Shown in pieces: positions 1-14,400 of a stretch of DNA of 64,000 bases. Below the pieces are notes generated by a model. The model did not search any database, had not been told where the DNA came from, and saw nothing but the letters and a program-made list of their open reading frames with translations. Within the stretch, counting starts at the first letter, position 1; each line of letters starts with the position of its first letter. Source of the stretch: Echinometra lucunter (taxonomy: Eukaryota > Echinodermata > Echinoidea > Camarodonta > Echinometridae); NCBI GenBank assembly GCA_029962745.1, contig CM057151.1:35397438-35461437 (forward strand), written 5' to 3'. Position numbers and translations under genes: made by a program.

Positions 1-485
1 GAAGAGTTTGTCCACTTCTAGATTAGTTATGCCCACTTTAAGAGAAGGTCAGTCTTGATGCCATATATATATGGTTCTTTTATTTATGTTCCTGTTTTTT
101 TTCTTAAAGGCAAACAATAAATTCAGAATTTTGATTTTGATTTTTATCAGGTTAAGGGTAAATTTTTACACTTAATAATAAATATTGTTGGTGTCTGTTC
201 TTCTCACAATTTGAAAAATTAGTTTTGCAAATCTTCCTTAAATCTTCATTTGTTTATGGGCAGGGTATTTACTGATACACAGGCTGTGTATAAAACATGT
301 ATCCCAACGTGGATACACATTACTCATGATATCATCGTAAAACATGAGGCAAAATGCCAAACTGAATGTTTAATCATCTTTTATCAGCAAGGTTTGAGAA
401 TGGTCTGTGTACATAATTGCAAGAAAGGAACCGTCAAGTAGTAACAGACCCTTTAGCAGGATTGGTTTGTGATGTAGATTTCTAT

Positions 486-660
486 TGCGCCGCAGTTGTG
501 GAGTTGTCGTAGTCAAGTGGTTTAAGGGGCTTAACTGGAGAGGCAAGAACCAGGGGTTTGATCCCTGGCACGGCACTTATGCCCTCGAGCAAGGTATTTT
601 ATCTACACTGCACTTTCATTAAACATTAATTATCATGCTGTAGTCGTATTGATATTGTCA
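486..660 (+). mobile_element. tRNA-derived SINE, family A, copy 1
   Basis: Contains an A-box-like TAGTCAAGTGG and a B-box-like GGTTTGATCCC at tRNA spacing, followed by a non-tRNA body CACGGCACTTATGCCCT. A second copy in the opposite orientation is at 19890-20013. The D-arm (GAGTGGTTTAAGG) resembles class II tRNAs such as tRNA-Ser, but the exact parent is uncertain. Confidence 0.75.
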
Positions 661-1488
661 CTGTGCATGTGTGTGTTTCTAAAAAAAAGAAAAAAAAATC
701 CTTCTTACAGCTTAAAGAGGTTCTGTCATGGGTTTTCATGGTGAGTGAATCATAATTTGCTGACACCAGACTTTGTGAAAAGCACTGGTAAGACCTGTAA
801 TAGAGCTACATTTCTGGAGCACAGCAAAACAAGGTGTCCCACCATAAACATTCTTCGGCCTGCTTCAGGCATTCTCGGGCCAGGGAAAGTGAGATAATGA
901 CTTTGCCATATGGGGCAAAGGGTGGAATATACAGAGCATTACATAAGGTCTGTTGGTCATAGAACTCATAGTGATGGACAACACCTGTTACTGGGTAAGC
1001 ACCGATGGTATCAAATTCCCCATGAAAACCCATGACAGAGCCTCTTTAAACTCTATATCCTTTGCTCAGAGCCAGTCAGGTGCTAACTCTACATGGTTGT
1101 CACATTTGGGGAACTAAGTCTCATTCATTAAGAATTAAAGAGAGAAATCATAGGCCATATTTGTACAAAATGCCTCAACCTTGCATGTCATTGATTTAAT
1201 AATCGTTCATGATGAAATCTCATTTACTCACTGTGGATAGGTTTGGGGAAATAAACAGAATCTGATGAGATGTTTCCCCCTCCCCTTCCCCAACCCCCCC
1301 CCCCCCCCCCCCCATGTGATAATTTGTTTATACTTGTAATGTACTTGTCATTGTTTGTTTTCTTTGCATTCCTGTTATATTTGTGATTTTGCTGCTTACA
1401 CAAGAAATGAAATTTTGAATGAGGTGGAATAAGAAGTTTAGCATTTCCTTTTTACTGCAGTGTATTTTTTTAAAAAATTGACATTTGA

Positions 1489-1885
1489 ACAAGAGAGAGA
1501 GAGAGGCAGGGAGAGGATGAGAGAGAGAGAGAAAGGGATATAGTAGAGGAAGAGAGGATATAGAGAAATAGTAGAGTGATAGTGAGAGAGAGAAATACTG
1601 TATAAGCCAATATTTTAGAGTGCAGATATTTAAGCGATTTGGGACAAGTTTGACATATTAGCGAGTTAATATTTTCACGTTTTGAATAATGTTTCCTTAC
1701 TTAAATATATTGCTAAGTGGAAATTTTAGCGAGGACATCATCGCGAAATTAGCGAAAATTAAACCACCGCGAAAATTTCAGCTTATACAGTACATGTAGT
1801 AGAGAGAGGGAGAGATAAATAGTAGATACAGAGAAATAGAGAAAGAAAAAGTAGAAGAGCAGGAGAGAGAGAGAGGTGGAAAATG
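1489..1885. repeat. AG-rich microsatellite interrupted by a MITE
   Basis: Purine-rich GAGAGAGA tracts at about 1489-1595 and 1793-1880 flank a non-purine insert. Confidence 0.8.
1598..1790. mobile_element. MITE with CTGTATAAGC termini, copy 1
   Basis: Ends are CTGTATAAGCC and GCTTATACAG, flanked by TA on both sides (a likely TA target-site duplication, as in Tc1/mariner-type elements). It sits inside the AG microsatellite. A diverged copy is at about 4329-4528. Confidence 0.75.
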
Positions 1886-2454
1886 GAGAGTTAATTTCAT
1901 GGTTGGAAAAGACAGAAAAAACATACTATTAATGTAAAATAGTTATGTGTATAATGTTGAAAAAAGAACCTACGCATTGCAAATCTTCCATGGAGACTTG
2001 TTCACATATGTGCTGGTAGACCCATGTGTTTTGTTTTGTGCAGTTGAATGGCAAATTGTTCGGAGCCATGCATCAAAGGTGCTATACACATACTAATGTA
2101 CCTGTGTTCTATAAGATACAGAAATGTGACACACAGTAACTTGAAAAAAAAAAAAAAAACCTTTGTGGTGTTTTTTTTTTTTTTTCTCTCTCCTTTTTTC
2201 TTTGCAATGAATCTTATGTGAACAAGCCTAAATGAAAGTTAATCATTAGGGTTTACTGTATACTGGCAAGCATAGGTGGATTTCAGTATAGAACAAAGCT
2301 GCCATTTATTTTCAATGAAAACAAAAAGGGATCATGTCCAATCGAATTTTTAAAATTATTATCTGGAAGTCAGACTATCACAAATTTCTTGAAAAAGCGA
2401 CGTGAAATAAAGAAATATCATGTCTTGGAATAAGACTAGTTACACACGTGCAAA

Positions 2455-5400
2455 ATGGCAAAAACATCACACAGACCGGGCCCTTTAAAACAGCAAAACA
2501 AAGGTCACAAAACTGGACGGCATCGCAGCAAAGGCAAAATTGATGTTGAATTAAAGGGTAAGTTATTTGAATGATGTTCTGTGTGTTTGTTTTTTGTTTG
2601 TTTTGGATTTTTCTTGCTGAATATGAAAGTCGAATTTCCGGTGATATGACTTTGGTCCCACACGTAGGTATTCTAGAGGTGATGGCTGACTTAGAGACGT
2701 ACAACTGAGTTTGGCAGAAAATTTAATTGAATAGATGCTCTAAAGTGACCGGGAATAACAACAGTCTAACGCCTTCATCCTGTATGGTTATGATGATGAT
2801 GATGATGACGACAATGTTGATTTATATTTTTTCTTAAATAATTTCTAAAAAAAAAAATTAAAACATGAAACTTTAAGATATGAATTGATGCTGACCATTG
2901 CATGCTAATGAAAATTTCTCTGATATAACCAGTTGGATAGAACAAAATCTTGAAACAAGAGTCTCACTTGGAGCTAAGTAGTAAGTTGAACTGTGAAACG
3001 CAATACAATAAGTTTTTGTTAGTGTGAATACTTTGTGTATATAGATCTAGGCTGCGTTTCATGAAACCATCATAAGTCTAACTTCTTGGACATCCCTTTG
3101 AAACCCGTGTTGTAGAATTAACACGAATTTCAATGGGATGTCCATGAACTTAGACTTATGACAGTTTTGTGTAACGCAACCCTAATTACTAAATTAATCT
3201 GTTGATTTAAACATTCTGATTATTTACTCATTCATTCTTTTAATTTATTTACTTATTTATTCCATTTGTTTGTTCAGCCTTATCATGAAATAAGTACAGC
3301 AGGCTAAAAAATTTACACTTCAGAGCAATAAGTATCACTTTGGAACGATAAATATCGAAGAAATTTCACAAGTTTACACTTGAGTTGTCAAATCGTTTCA
3401 TCGTAGTAAAAGCAGGGCAAACCTGGGGAATAGGGGACCGGAACTCGCGCGCATATTCATTTGTGTGCAAGCAAATGCAGCCCAGTGGCAGCGGCGACGA
3501 GGACGATCTGCACAAGATTCAGCGATGAAACATTTGTGAGTTTGAGAACATTTCTGGCAAAAATCAAAATGATTTTCATCACATAACCAAATATCTGAAA
3601 GCCAAGAGGACAATGTAATATATCAGAACATAATTACCTAATTAAAACATATTTTAAAGTCATTTTGAATTCGATTATGGACTTGTCACATACCCTGACC
3701 ATCGGCTCTCTGCCGATCTCTGGACTGTATGAATGGCATGCGCGTGCGTTCCGGTCCCCTATTCTCCGGGTTTGCCAAAAGCAGAATCCTTACTCATCTT
3801 TATAAAAAAATAATGGTGATTTTGATGACAAAATTTTGGCAAAAATTGAGGGCTGGTGTACAGAAACTTGTGGATGTTCTTTGAACTTTTGAATGGTTTT
3901 CCAGATGGCTGACTTGTGATTTACTTGAGAGTACTGTGGGCATGTTTCTAAATATAGAAATTAGGTCACACCAAAGGGGATTTTAGAGGACTCCTCTTGC
4001 AGACAGTGCCCAGGGCCGGTATTCTGAAAATCGTGTTATCTTTTGTCTTATCTTCACTGTGTTAATCGTCATAACAAATTTAAAACACGTACTTATGGTT
4101 GGTATAAACTGCGCAAATGACCAGCACACAAGACAAAAGTGCGCGATGTGAGCCAATGGCGTACGCTATTTCTGATTGCAAAGATAACACGATTTTCAGA
4201 ATACTGGCTCAGATGCAAACCATGCAAATGAGGCAGTGCTGAATTTTGACATTGTCGCCACATGGAAATTGCTTCGTACCTATTCCTTCAATCATTTATT
4301 CATTCATTTATTTATAATTTACTCAATTACTGTATACAAGCCATTATTTTAGCATTTAGATATTTTAGCAGATTTAGGACTATTTTAATATGAGGGAGCT
4401 ATTATTTCCACATTTTGAGTGATGTTCCTAACTTCCTATACTTAAATACAGTGAAAATTTTAGTGAGGACATATTCGTGAAATTATCAAAAATTAAACCA
4501 CTTTAAAAATTGCAGCTTAGAACAGCCTAGAGTAGTTGTATTATGTTGGTAAAGACTAAAGGGAGAATTAAATAGAAACTAAGCTTGACAGCCTTCTGTG
4601 ATCTTTGGCTGCTAGCTTGTTCCGCAACACCATTGCAACACTGCTTAAAGCGGTGATGAAATGGTTTTGTTGAATCAAACGTTGTTTGTCGGTTCTTCAC
4701 TCCTCTGAGAATGTGAGTAAGTTTTAGAATAGTCATGCCTTCTTTCTTTTTTTTTTCAAATCACAGGGAGAGTCAGTGCCAAAGTCATTTCCAAGAAATG
4801 GAAGAAGGAGCTGAGTAAAGCTGATCGCAGAAACAAGGTAATCATAATGATGAGAAAATCTTTATTCCATTCATGTTCATAATTTTTCTCTGTTTATGTT
4901 TAAAGTGAACAAGCGCTACTGCTCATGGTTTGACAGAACCATTTGAAATGGGCATGTCCAAGCTATTTTGTCCCATATGTTCCCAACCACATAAGATAGT
5001 ATTTCTGGTGAGTGTATTGAGATAGTAGCCCTACGAGATCTGGCATCTCAATGCAGTGTGAAGTAAAGTGATACATTTGATATGATTAAATATGACTCGA
5101 AAATCTTTGGTAGCCTGTAGGAAGTCAAATGATAGAAAAACTTGGACATGCCTGAATATATAATCCTTTGTATTTTAGGGAAGTGTGGTATAATTTTATC
5201 ACTCTCCTCCCCATGCATCATTTTGTAAATATGACAAGAAAAAGCTGAAAAGTTCGGGGGTAACATTCATGCCAGATTTGTGTGTGGTATTGTGAATTTC
5301 TTATCAAGTTGATAATCTCCAACTCACACTAGACACGCGTTTATATACAACTAATCTAACTCTCCCAGTTGCTTTGGAACAGTTTCTTTCACTTATGATC

Positions 5401-8400
5401 ACATGATCAGAACTCCAGTATATCTTTAAATGATGTAAGAATTTCCTTGTGTATTGTAATGATATTTGTAAAATATGGGAGCTTGCTTTACCTTTTTTCA
5501 CAGTGTTACTCCATAGTGACAATATTATTGTGAAAACCTACCAACTATAAGTATAAAAATCCCTTTTGTTTTGCAGGCCCTCCAGCTTCGTAAAAAGAAA
5601 CGAGATGATCTTTTCAATCAGAAGAGGATAGGGGGTCAAGAGGCACCTCCAAACCTGGTGGTAAGATATGTTAGATCTTAATTTCTTATAATATACTCTT
5701 GATTTTATTTCTGAAAAAGTACTTTTCAATGTTAGAAAGTGATGACCCTTCTCTATTTTGTGTATTGAATTATTTCAATAAATAGGTTTGAAAAATGATT
5801 TCAGTAGAAAGATGACTTTGTAAATTTCAAATCATATCTTATTTACATGAGAAGTGTTAATGTTGTTCAGTCCCATTCCAGAGAAGAGACCATGTAATTG
5901 AGGATAAGTGCTTTTACTGCTCAGGGGCACTGGTGTTCCAATTTGGTCTAAAACCTGAGGTGGTATTCTGAAAATGTTATCTTTGTTCTTATTTTTTATC
6001 TTATCTTACCAAGATACATATCATTGGTGGGCTGTTAAAACTATATACCTCAGAATTAAAAAAATTTGAGGACAGCAGAGAAAAAGCTGTATTTTCAAAT
6101 TATGGCAATGGTGGCAACCTCATATTGTCTGAAAACAGTCTCCTAATTCCTGTAGAGAACTCTTTCCAGGCAAAAGAAGGTTGCCACTTATGTCATAACT
6201 CTAAAATAGAGTCTTTTCTGAGCTGTCCTCAAAATTTTTTAATTTTGAGATACGAGGTTTTAACAGCCCACCGACGATATAAGGTAACGCTAAAATCATC
6301 GTAAGTTGGTATTCTGAAAATCATTTTAGGGCGATCTTATCTTTGTAAGGGCTGCCTTTTTCCGATCTTTAACACCCCCTTTTTGAGACATTACCAATCA
6401 AAACAGACTACCCAGTAGGTAATTTATCTTTAGCGCACATGTAAAATTGGCATTATGTGCCATTAGTACCAGTTATGTGCACATTAGGTGCTTAGTGCAG
6501 ACTGCAAAGATACAAGGAAAGATAAGAAAAAGATAAGAACATTTTCAGAATTGTGGTGGTGATGTAGATAAGATCATATTTGAGATAAGAATGTTTTTAG
6601 AATACCACCCCTGGAAGCTTTTGGTGCCAAGATCTTTTTGCTCCCTCAAACTATGCTGCTTTTTCAGGAACCAAACTGATTGGCAACCCAGTCCTTTATT
6701 TAAATCTCTGTTGGTTTTGCAGTTGAATTGTAAGAAAAACCTTATCTAGTCAGTGCAGGTGCTCTTGACCTTGTAGTAGTAGTTGTGCTTTGTGAACACT
6801 TGACTGAAAATGTGAACCTTTTTGGTTCAAGCCCCAGTGTGGCACTACTGTTATTTGGCAAGATATTAACCCATTCGTGACAGGAATTATTTTAAAGCTG
6901 GATTTGATCAGCTTTTATTCTTCAAATTGGCAACACCAACATTTTTTCTTTTAATGCTACATTTTTTCTTATTAAATGTCATGTATCTGAAATAAATATA
7001 AATTGACAGAAAGTATGATGAGAAGTCAAAAAGTTGCCAATTTGCAGGGAAAAACTGTGATTTTTAACTTTCCATTGCATTGCCAATTCAAGGACTTTAA
7101 TGCTTATTTTCCTTTGAAATTTTTTTCAGCATCAAACAACAAATATTGATGCAACCAAAATGGGCACAGTATGTTAGAATATTTTGCTCTTTCTGCTCAT
7201 GTATCTGGTATGATTTTTAAGGCTCTGCATCAAAAGTTATTAGACCAAAGCACATAATGTGGACCCTGTGTCATGAATGGGTTAATCTACATTTGTTTCC
7301 CTCCACCCAAGTGCTTGATGTGTAACTAGCAGGATAGAAATCCTTGAATGCTTGTGAGCATTGAAATTGTTAGCTACATGTAGCTAGAGCCTGAGAAATA
7401 TTGGAGCACTTTGAGCACTGTCTGTGGTGGATAGAAACATGATATTAATGTTTCAACTTTATCATTATTACAGATGGTGCTTCCCCTCCATGGAACCATT
7501 GACGTTGATCGCATTCTTGGCTACCTGAGGGCAGCAGACAGTGAAGCAGTAGAATATTCAGGCAGCAACAGTAATCTCATGCATATTTGGTAAGATTTAT
7601 AATTTTGCACCACTCACTCTTTTATGCAAATTTTATAGTTTCATGTGGTGAAGGTCCATTTGACTAAATTGACTATTATAGCAGCTATTTCAGGAAATAT
7701 ATAGCTTGATACTATTCAGTGACTTCCTTTGGAGATGTGTATCAGTCGTTCTCAGTTTGAAGTTTATTTACCGTCTCTTTCATCATTCCAACCAAGTCAA
7801 GTATGCATTGCACCAAGTTTGAAAATATCACAAATATTTTACCTCTCACTTTTAATTGTCGGTGCTAAATACTTCTTTCAGAAATTAGATATTAAGTTGA
7901 GGAAAAGATAAGTTAATCTCCAAGACAAAACTTAGTTGAACAACATTCACTTTGCATTTTTCCTCTGGAGTAATGTCGTACTGTCAGATTTGTCCTTTTG
8001 ATTGTACATTATTTGAATGGTAGATGGTTCTACTGCCTTTGAATAATAATGATTGTATTGATTACTGATCATTTTAAAGTCAGAAAGAGGGAAGCAAAGT
8101 CAGAAGAAGTGCAATAAGTTTTGCAGCAGCTAAAGTCAGCTCCATTGATATTCAAACCATTTTGTATCAAACAAAGTTCTTACATCAGACCATTTAATTT
8201 CTTGTCAGTCTACCTCGCTTCAAAAGGAGATTCACTATAGTCGTACCCTCCACCAACCTGTCCGCCATCTTGGATACAGCCAAGGCTGCCGACTCGGTGC
8301 TTTGTCTGGTCGATCCCAATGAATGCTGGGATGACTGGGGTGACCTTTGTCTGACATGTCTCTTTGCTCAAGGTCTGCCTTCAGTGACATTTGCGACAAA

Positions 8401-11400
8401 GGTATGTGCATGTAGCATAGTAGACAAGATTGTATATACTGCATCTTAGAGAAACACTCGAGTACTGGCCTGGGAAAGGTGAAAATTATTTGTGCGCTTT
8501 CACATTCTTTCCATGTCATGAAGAATATCACAAATGTCCAGTAGAAAGGACTGTTCTTCAAATGTCCTCATATTGGAAATATGACAAGAAAAAGCTGAAA
8601 AATTGAGGGGTAACATTCATGCCAGATTTATGTGTTGTCCCATATACTCATTTTTTTGTGCAGTGTAAGTACCTTTTGGGGAAAGTAAGCAAATTTCTTA
8701 TCAATTTGATAATCTCCAAATCTCACACTAGACACCTGTGGCTGTGTTTATATACAACTAATCTAACTCTTCAAGTTGCTTTTGAACAGTTTCTTCACAT
8801 TATGATTGCATGACCGGGGGGGGGGGGGGGGGGGGGGGGGTGATATGTTCTTGTGCTACATGTAAATGATTGAGAATCTGATCAGCACCCAAGAACATGT
8901 TCCAGTCGTGCGTAAAGTCGTGCGTAACGTACGACCAGTTTTATGAAATACCCCCCTGAACTCCAGTTTGTCTTATATATTTTTTTTTCTAGTTAAGATA
9001 TGTCTAATTTATTCAGTTTACCAGATCAGATTGTTATTTCAGGCATTTTCAAGATTTTTTTTTCTAGAAATGGGCCCTCCTTTGTTCTCAGAAACCCTGC
9101 CAGTGTTGGATGAAATATACATGAAAAAGAAATAATTTCTTGATAGTGTACTAAATTGTTTAAAGAAAGCAAAATGGTGCAAAATATGACAAAATACATT
9201 TTAACATGTTTTTATCCAAACTCCAAATAATGGATTGATGATCATCTATTATTTTGAGAGGAAGGCTTGAAGTGATGGTTTGCAATTGAAGACTTTAAAT
9301 TGGGCTGCTTTGCTCCTTGTCATTCATCTATAAAACTGATGAGTAGATGCTACATATTTCATATCTTTTCAAATCTCATCAGTTTGAGATAGAGAGGGCA
9401 AGAAAATGACATTGTGATACTTTCGTTTGTCAGAGCTGTTTGTCGTTTTTCTTTGCATCCGAATTATTGGTGCATTATTTTTTCTTCTGTCATGCAGGGA
9501 TTGAATGAAGTGCCAATCAAGAAGAGAAATGATGCAAAGAAAACTCTACAAAAGCAGATAGAAAGGAGGTGAGGTAGTTTTCCAAGTTTACATTTTTGTG
9601 GTTTAACTGATGGGATGGCAGAAAAATACAATTTTATTCTGTGGTACAACTGACTATTGTAATGGTACACAAACTTGCTGTCACTTGTAACATTCAGTTT
9701 GACAATTCGTAGTGCAATAGGGTGAAACAAAATGATAATGAACTTACCGTAAATCAACATTTGTAAATGATTTTGATAATGATATATTTGCAAGGCTAGA
9801 TTTGTATTCAGTAGATCAGAGTATAGATAGATATCTCATGTGGTTTGAGGCATCGATTGATCAATGAATACTGATCTCATAGAAGAATAAAGCTGTCAAC
9901 TCAAGATAACTAGATAATTCAATTACAGAAGAACTTTTTCACTAAGAAGCGACGGAATATGTTATTATTAATGGTTTGGCGTCACCTGTGCCTGGGAGGG
10001 GAAAAGCGAATAGAATCACTGTAACCCTCAGGTCTCTCCTCCCGATATCACTGATTGGGGGTGTGCAGGTGGACCACATACACCGGGGTTTCCCCCTACT
10101 CTTATACGAATAGTGCAGTGGGATCTTTAACGTGCAAAGGTGGTGACTCTCCTTTACACGGGACCTCCATGTAACGTCCTATCCGAGGGACGGAGTGTTT
10201 TCCACTGTAGCATAGCCTGCATCTATGAAACAGGGAAGGGGCACGATAACACACAACGTAGGCTTCATTCATCTGCCTTGGCTGGACTCGAACCCACGGT
10301 CTTTTGGTTCGAAAGGCAGACGCTTTACCGACTGAGCCAACTCGCTCCCTGTGATTTCTTTGTGGCAAGATTACCACAACAGGGAGGTTTAAACTAATAT
10401 GTAAAGATGTGATATTTCATCTGTGAATAGAGTACTAGTGTATCATGATCAGATATATTTGAGGTTATCATCTTCCCATTTCAGATTCCCTAATGGCAAA
10501 CTGTATACGGTGGACACAGAACAAGAGAATATCTTATTGCTGCGACACCTAGCAGAGCAGAAACTCAATACTATCAAGTGGCGTGACATACGACCCCATG
10601 TGTTGGCAGATGATGTCACCTTTGAACCCAGTGAAAATGAGGTACATTTGTTGACCTTCTGTACCTCGGCATGAAAAGCTAATTGTGCAATAGCAACATT
10701 CAGATAGCACTTAGGATTTTTATAAGGAATCTGTAGATTACGATTTTAATGTCTCTGGTGTTAAAGGTTTTCTTCTGCAGCTTGCACAAATTATTTGCAG
10801 CACCATGACAATTCGGCCAGCCTTAAACCCTCACTATGGATGAAATTTAGACTTCATTGATACACCCAGGGTTTTTACACTAAACATTTTTTGTTAAAAA
10901 AAATCTGTTTTCCATTAATTCTTACATGTAAGCTCTTGATATTAAGATTTATGTAATATATAAAACTGTTTTATGATACTTTGATAGGTATTCGATGTAC
11001 ACGCAGATGGAAAAACCAAATCAATTGGTGCAACTATTTTTAGTGTTAATTTCCCACTCTCAGTTTTCTAATGAGTTACTTCTTTTCTAACCTCTGTCAA
11101 ATACAGGATAGTAAAGGAACTCTTAAAGTGACTGGATTCTTAAGAGGATCATGCCTGTCTGTAAATGGACTCATTCATCTGCCTGGCTTTGGAGACTTTC
11201 AGATGAATCGCATTGAAGCTCCCTCTGACCCTTGCCCTTTGAACCCAAGGAATGTCAGGAGGAAGGTCAAGAAAGCTGAGGACGGTATGGCTGTGGTAAG
11301 TCTGTCACTTGACATGAAATCTCTTTTTATGTCTCTGGCCATCGAAGGTGCCAGCTGGAGGCACTATGTTTTTTTGGTTGTCCTTTCATCCGTCCTGTTA

Positions 11401-14400
11401 ACACAGTATCTCAAGAACTGTTTGAGGTATGAACTTCAAAATTGGTACTAGTATGTATCACCATAGGAGGACAATCTACTTAGATTTTGGGATATGTAGG
11501 TCAAAGTTCAAAGGTTGCAGAATTCAGTGATTAAATAGCAGGTGTTAGCTCGTTAACATGATATCTCAAGAAGTGTTTGAGATATGAACTTAAAAGTTGG
11601 GGTTAGTTTGTATCTCCATAGGAAGACAATCTGATTTGATTTGGGGGTATGTACATGTAGGTCAAGGGTTAAAGCTCACAGAGGTAAATTTCCAAATTTC
11701 AGGTTTTAGCCTTGCTATTGAAATATTTCATGAACCAGTAGAAGTATGAACTTCAAACTCAGTACTAGTATGCATCACCATAGGAAGACAATCTGATTCA
11801 CTTTGGAGGTACAGAGGTCAAAGGTCATGAGGTCAATGAACATGTAATTACAGGTTTTTCGTTCTGGTTATCACAATCAGTGAAGAACAGCTTGACCCAT
11901 GAAGTTAACTGCATATAGGCGGAGGCATAGGAGGCACAGTCACATTCATCTTGTCTCATAATGGTTCTAGGACTCATAACACTATGAACATGCAGACAAA
12001 GAAAGCGGACAAAATAAACAACCCCTCATTCTACCCTTCACAATGGTTCTGGTAGTCAAAAGAACATCCCTTCACAGCTATTATGTTTAATCATGTAGTT
12101 CCAGCTGAATATGCATGTGGCACCTGTTCCACATATTTTAGACAATAGCAGTGAAGGGATGTTCTTTTGACTACCAGAACCATTGTGAAGGGTAGAATGA
12201 GGGGTTGTTTATTTTGTCCGCTTTCTTTGTCCATCATGTTCATAGTGTAATCTGGTGGCACTGTCTGTAAAGTCAATACCTGGGGTATTCTATTTCAAAA
12301 CTTATGTTTTGGACATTACAGTAATACATGTATTTACAAAATATGCAATAAAAATATCTATGCAAACATACAGATTACATGGAGAAAATGAGATGGGCTA
12401 AATACATTTTGGGATGAGAAGAAATACATTTGATCAAAAACTGCAGTATTGATACTACTCAATAAGACAGGTAATTGGCTTCTATGAAAAAAAATCACTC
12501 CCATTATTCTTTCTCATTGATTTACTTAGGATGATGAAGAAAATGAGACAATGGAGGAAGGTGCAAAGGTACTTGAGGTGTCTGACCCTCACAGTCAAGA
12601 GTCCCTCCAGTCCGAGGCTGTTCCAGACCCTATGGAAGGAGAGCAAACGTGGCCAACTGAAGAGGAACTCGCTGAAGCAGAAGGTTCGTTTGTACAAGCA
12701 GATTGATAGTTTTTTTCCTTGGTCGAGAGTGAATTTGTAGTTCACATCAGGTGAAATATGACCTTAGAAGGACCAAACAATTTAAAAGTTTGGAAAGTAT
12801 GCCTTTACACAGGGTTCGACACAGGCAACCCAAATTGTTGATGGTCATCCGAATTGTTGTATCTCTCCGCGTCATTCAAGATAAGGATGTGACTGTGTTT
12901 CTCCATATATTTGTACAAGGGGGTGATGTTGTGGGCTTGGTTGAAAGTGCCAACAAGAAGTCAATCCGTGAAATGATAAAGGTCCTAAGTAAAATGGTAA
13001 CAGTAACACTGATCTAATTGCAGGGTAATATTGTGAAATAGTTAACTTAATATTCAAATTAAAAGGAACATCTGCCAAACAATTGCATCCTCTCCAGGGC
13101 AATATACCATGAATGTTTTGAAGAGAACTGTTGATACATTCCTGATATGTTATTCCTATGTTGTAACATTTTTTGCATGACTGAAGAAAATGAAAAATAT
13201 TATGTGATGAAAATTACCTTTGTGTTTGAGCACTTCCAGAATGTGATGTGTTGGTATCGTCCACATCATCGAAGTATACTGACATGAAATAGGTCTTTAG
13301 ACTGTCCCACTGTTGAACTAAGCTTGAGAGACTCGACCACCTTGTTGGCACATGTTTGAGAACTTTTGTGATCTCCTGGTCACAAAACCCCATCTCTTCT
13401 CTTAGTTGTTGCTTATCTTTTGTGCTGCCTGGTAAACAGGAAAACATAGGAATGCAGTGTTTTCATCAATAGTATGATTACGTCTATCACAAAAACATGA
13501 TATATAGATATATAGATAGAAGTAAACCTTGTGCTTTCTAAAGTTTATATCATCAAGTATAGAATCTAATGTTTTGTATTTCAGTGATCTAAACGTCATT
13601 TAAATTAATGAATTCAATCATATACAATAAATGATTATTATACATGATATGCAGAATTATAACAGATCTTTTTAGACCCTAAAAATGTGCATATATATAA
13701 TAAGCTATAATAATTGCCACAAATCATTTAGCGTTTCTTTATGTTATAAATTCTTTCATCTAAATGAGGTCATAACACATGCATGAAGTAAAGAAAAGGT
13801 TGATTTGTTTTATCTGAACAACATGCATGTTATTTTTCTTTATCTAAATCATGAATTAATTTTTCTCTCTTAATGAACATAATGTAAAATAAAGTAGTCA
13901 TAGATCTGTTCAGAACAGATTAACATACAAGAAAAGAATTTCCAAACGTCTTGGTTAATAATAATGAAATTTGCCTCTTATCGAAATCGTAGAACACATC
14001 CGAGACAAAGTTCTCTGGGCTAAAGCTCCGTAGAGATTTGGTGCCTCTTTTGGCTGCGAAATGAGATGTGGCAGAAATCCACTGTGTTTCCCTACCATCA
14101 GGGATGCATTGTCAGAAACCCCCAATGCAACGCACGAGTTAAAGCTGATCTTCTTTTTCAAGAGTTCAGTTTCCATAATATTGCTAAAAAATATGAAGAA
14201 GTTTGATGGTTTACTAAATTCTTGAAAAAAAGTGATAGTTTTAATATAAAAGAAATTTCAAAATCGGTAGGTGGTTAAAATCCATAGAAAGAGGTAGAGT
14301 TGGCAAGTATGCATAACTTGGAAATTTAAAGGCTGCTTAAATGTGATATCAGAGCACAAAAACTGTGCACAAACCTACTTGCCTCATTTCATACCCTGTT

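Larger units (their letters stand above)
1..2454. other. 5' flank of TSR1, no gene seen
   Basis: No open frame here resembles a known protein. The stretch holds a tRNA-derived SINE (about 486-660), a poly-C run (1294-1313), an AG-rich microsatellite split by a MITE (1489-1885) and adjacent A and T runs near 2145-2185. The TSR1 5' UTR and promoter should lie in the last few hundred bases; no TATA box or other promoter element could be assigned with confidence. Confidence 0.6.

Noticed and set aside
10270..10350. Functional tRNA gene
   Set aside because: Only the A and B boxes and D-arm look tRNA-like; the acceptor and anticodon stems do not pair well, and the same sequence is the head of a 390-bp repeated SINE.
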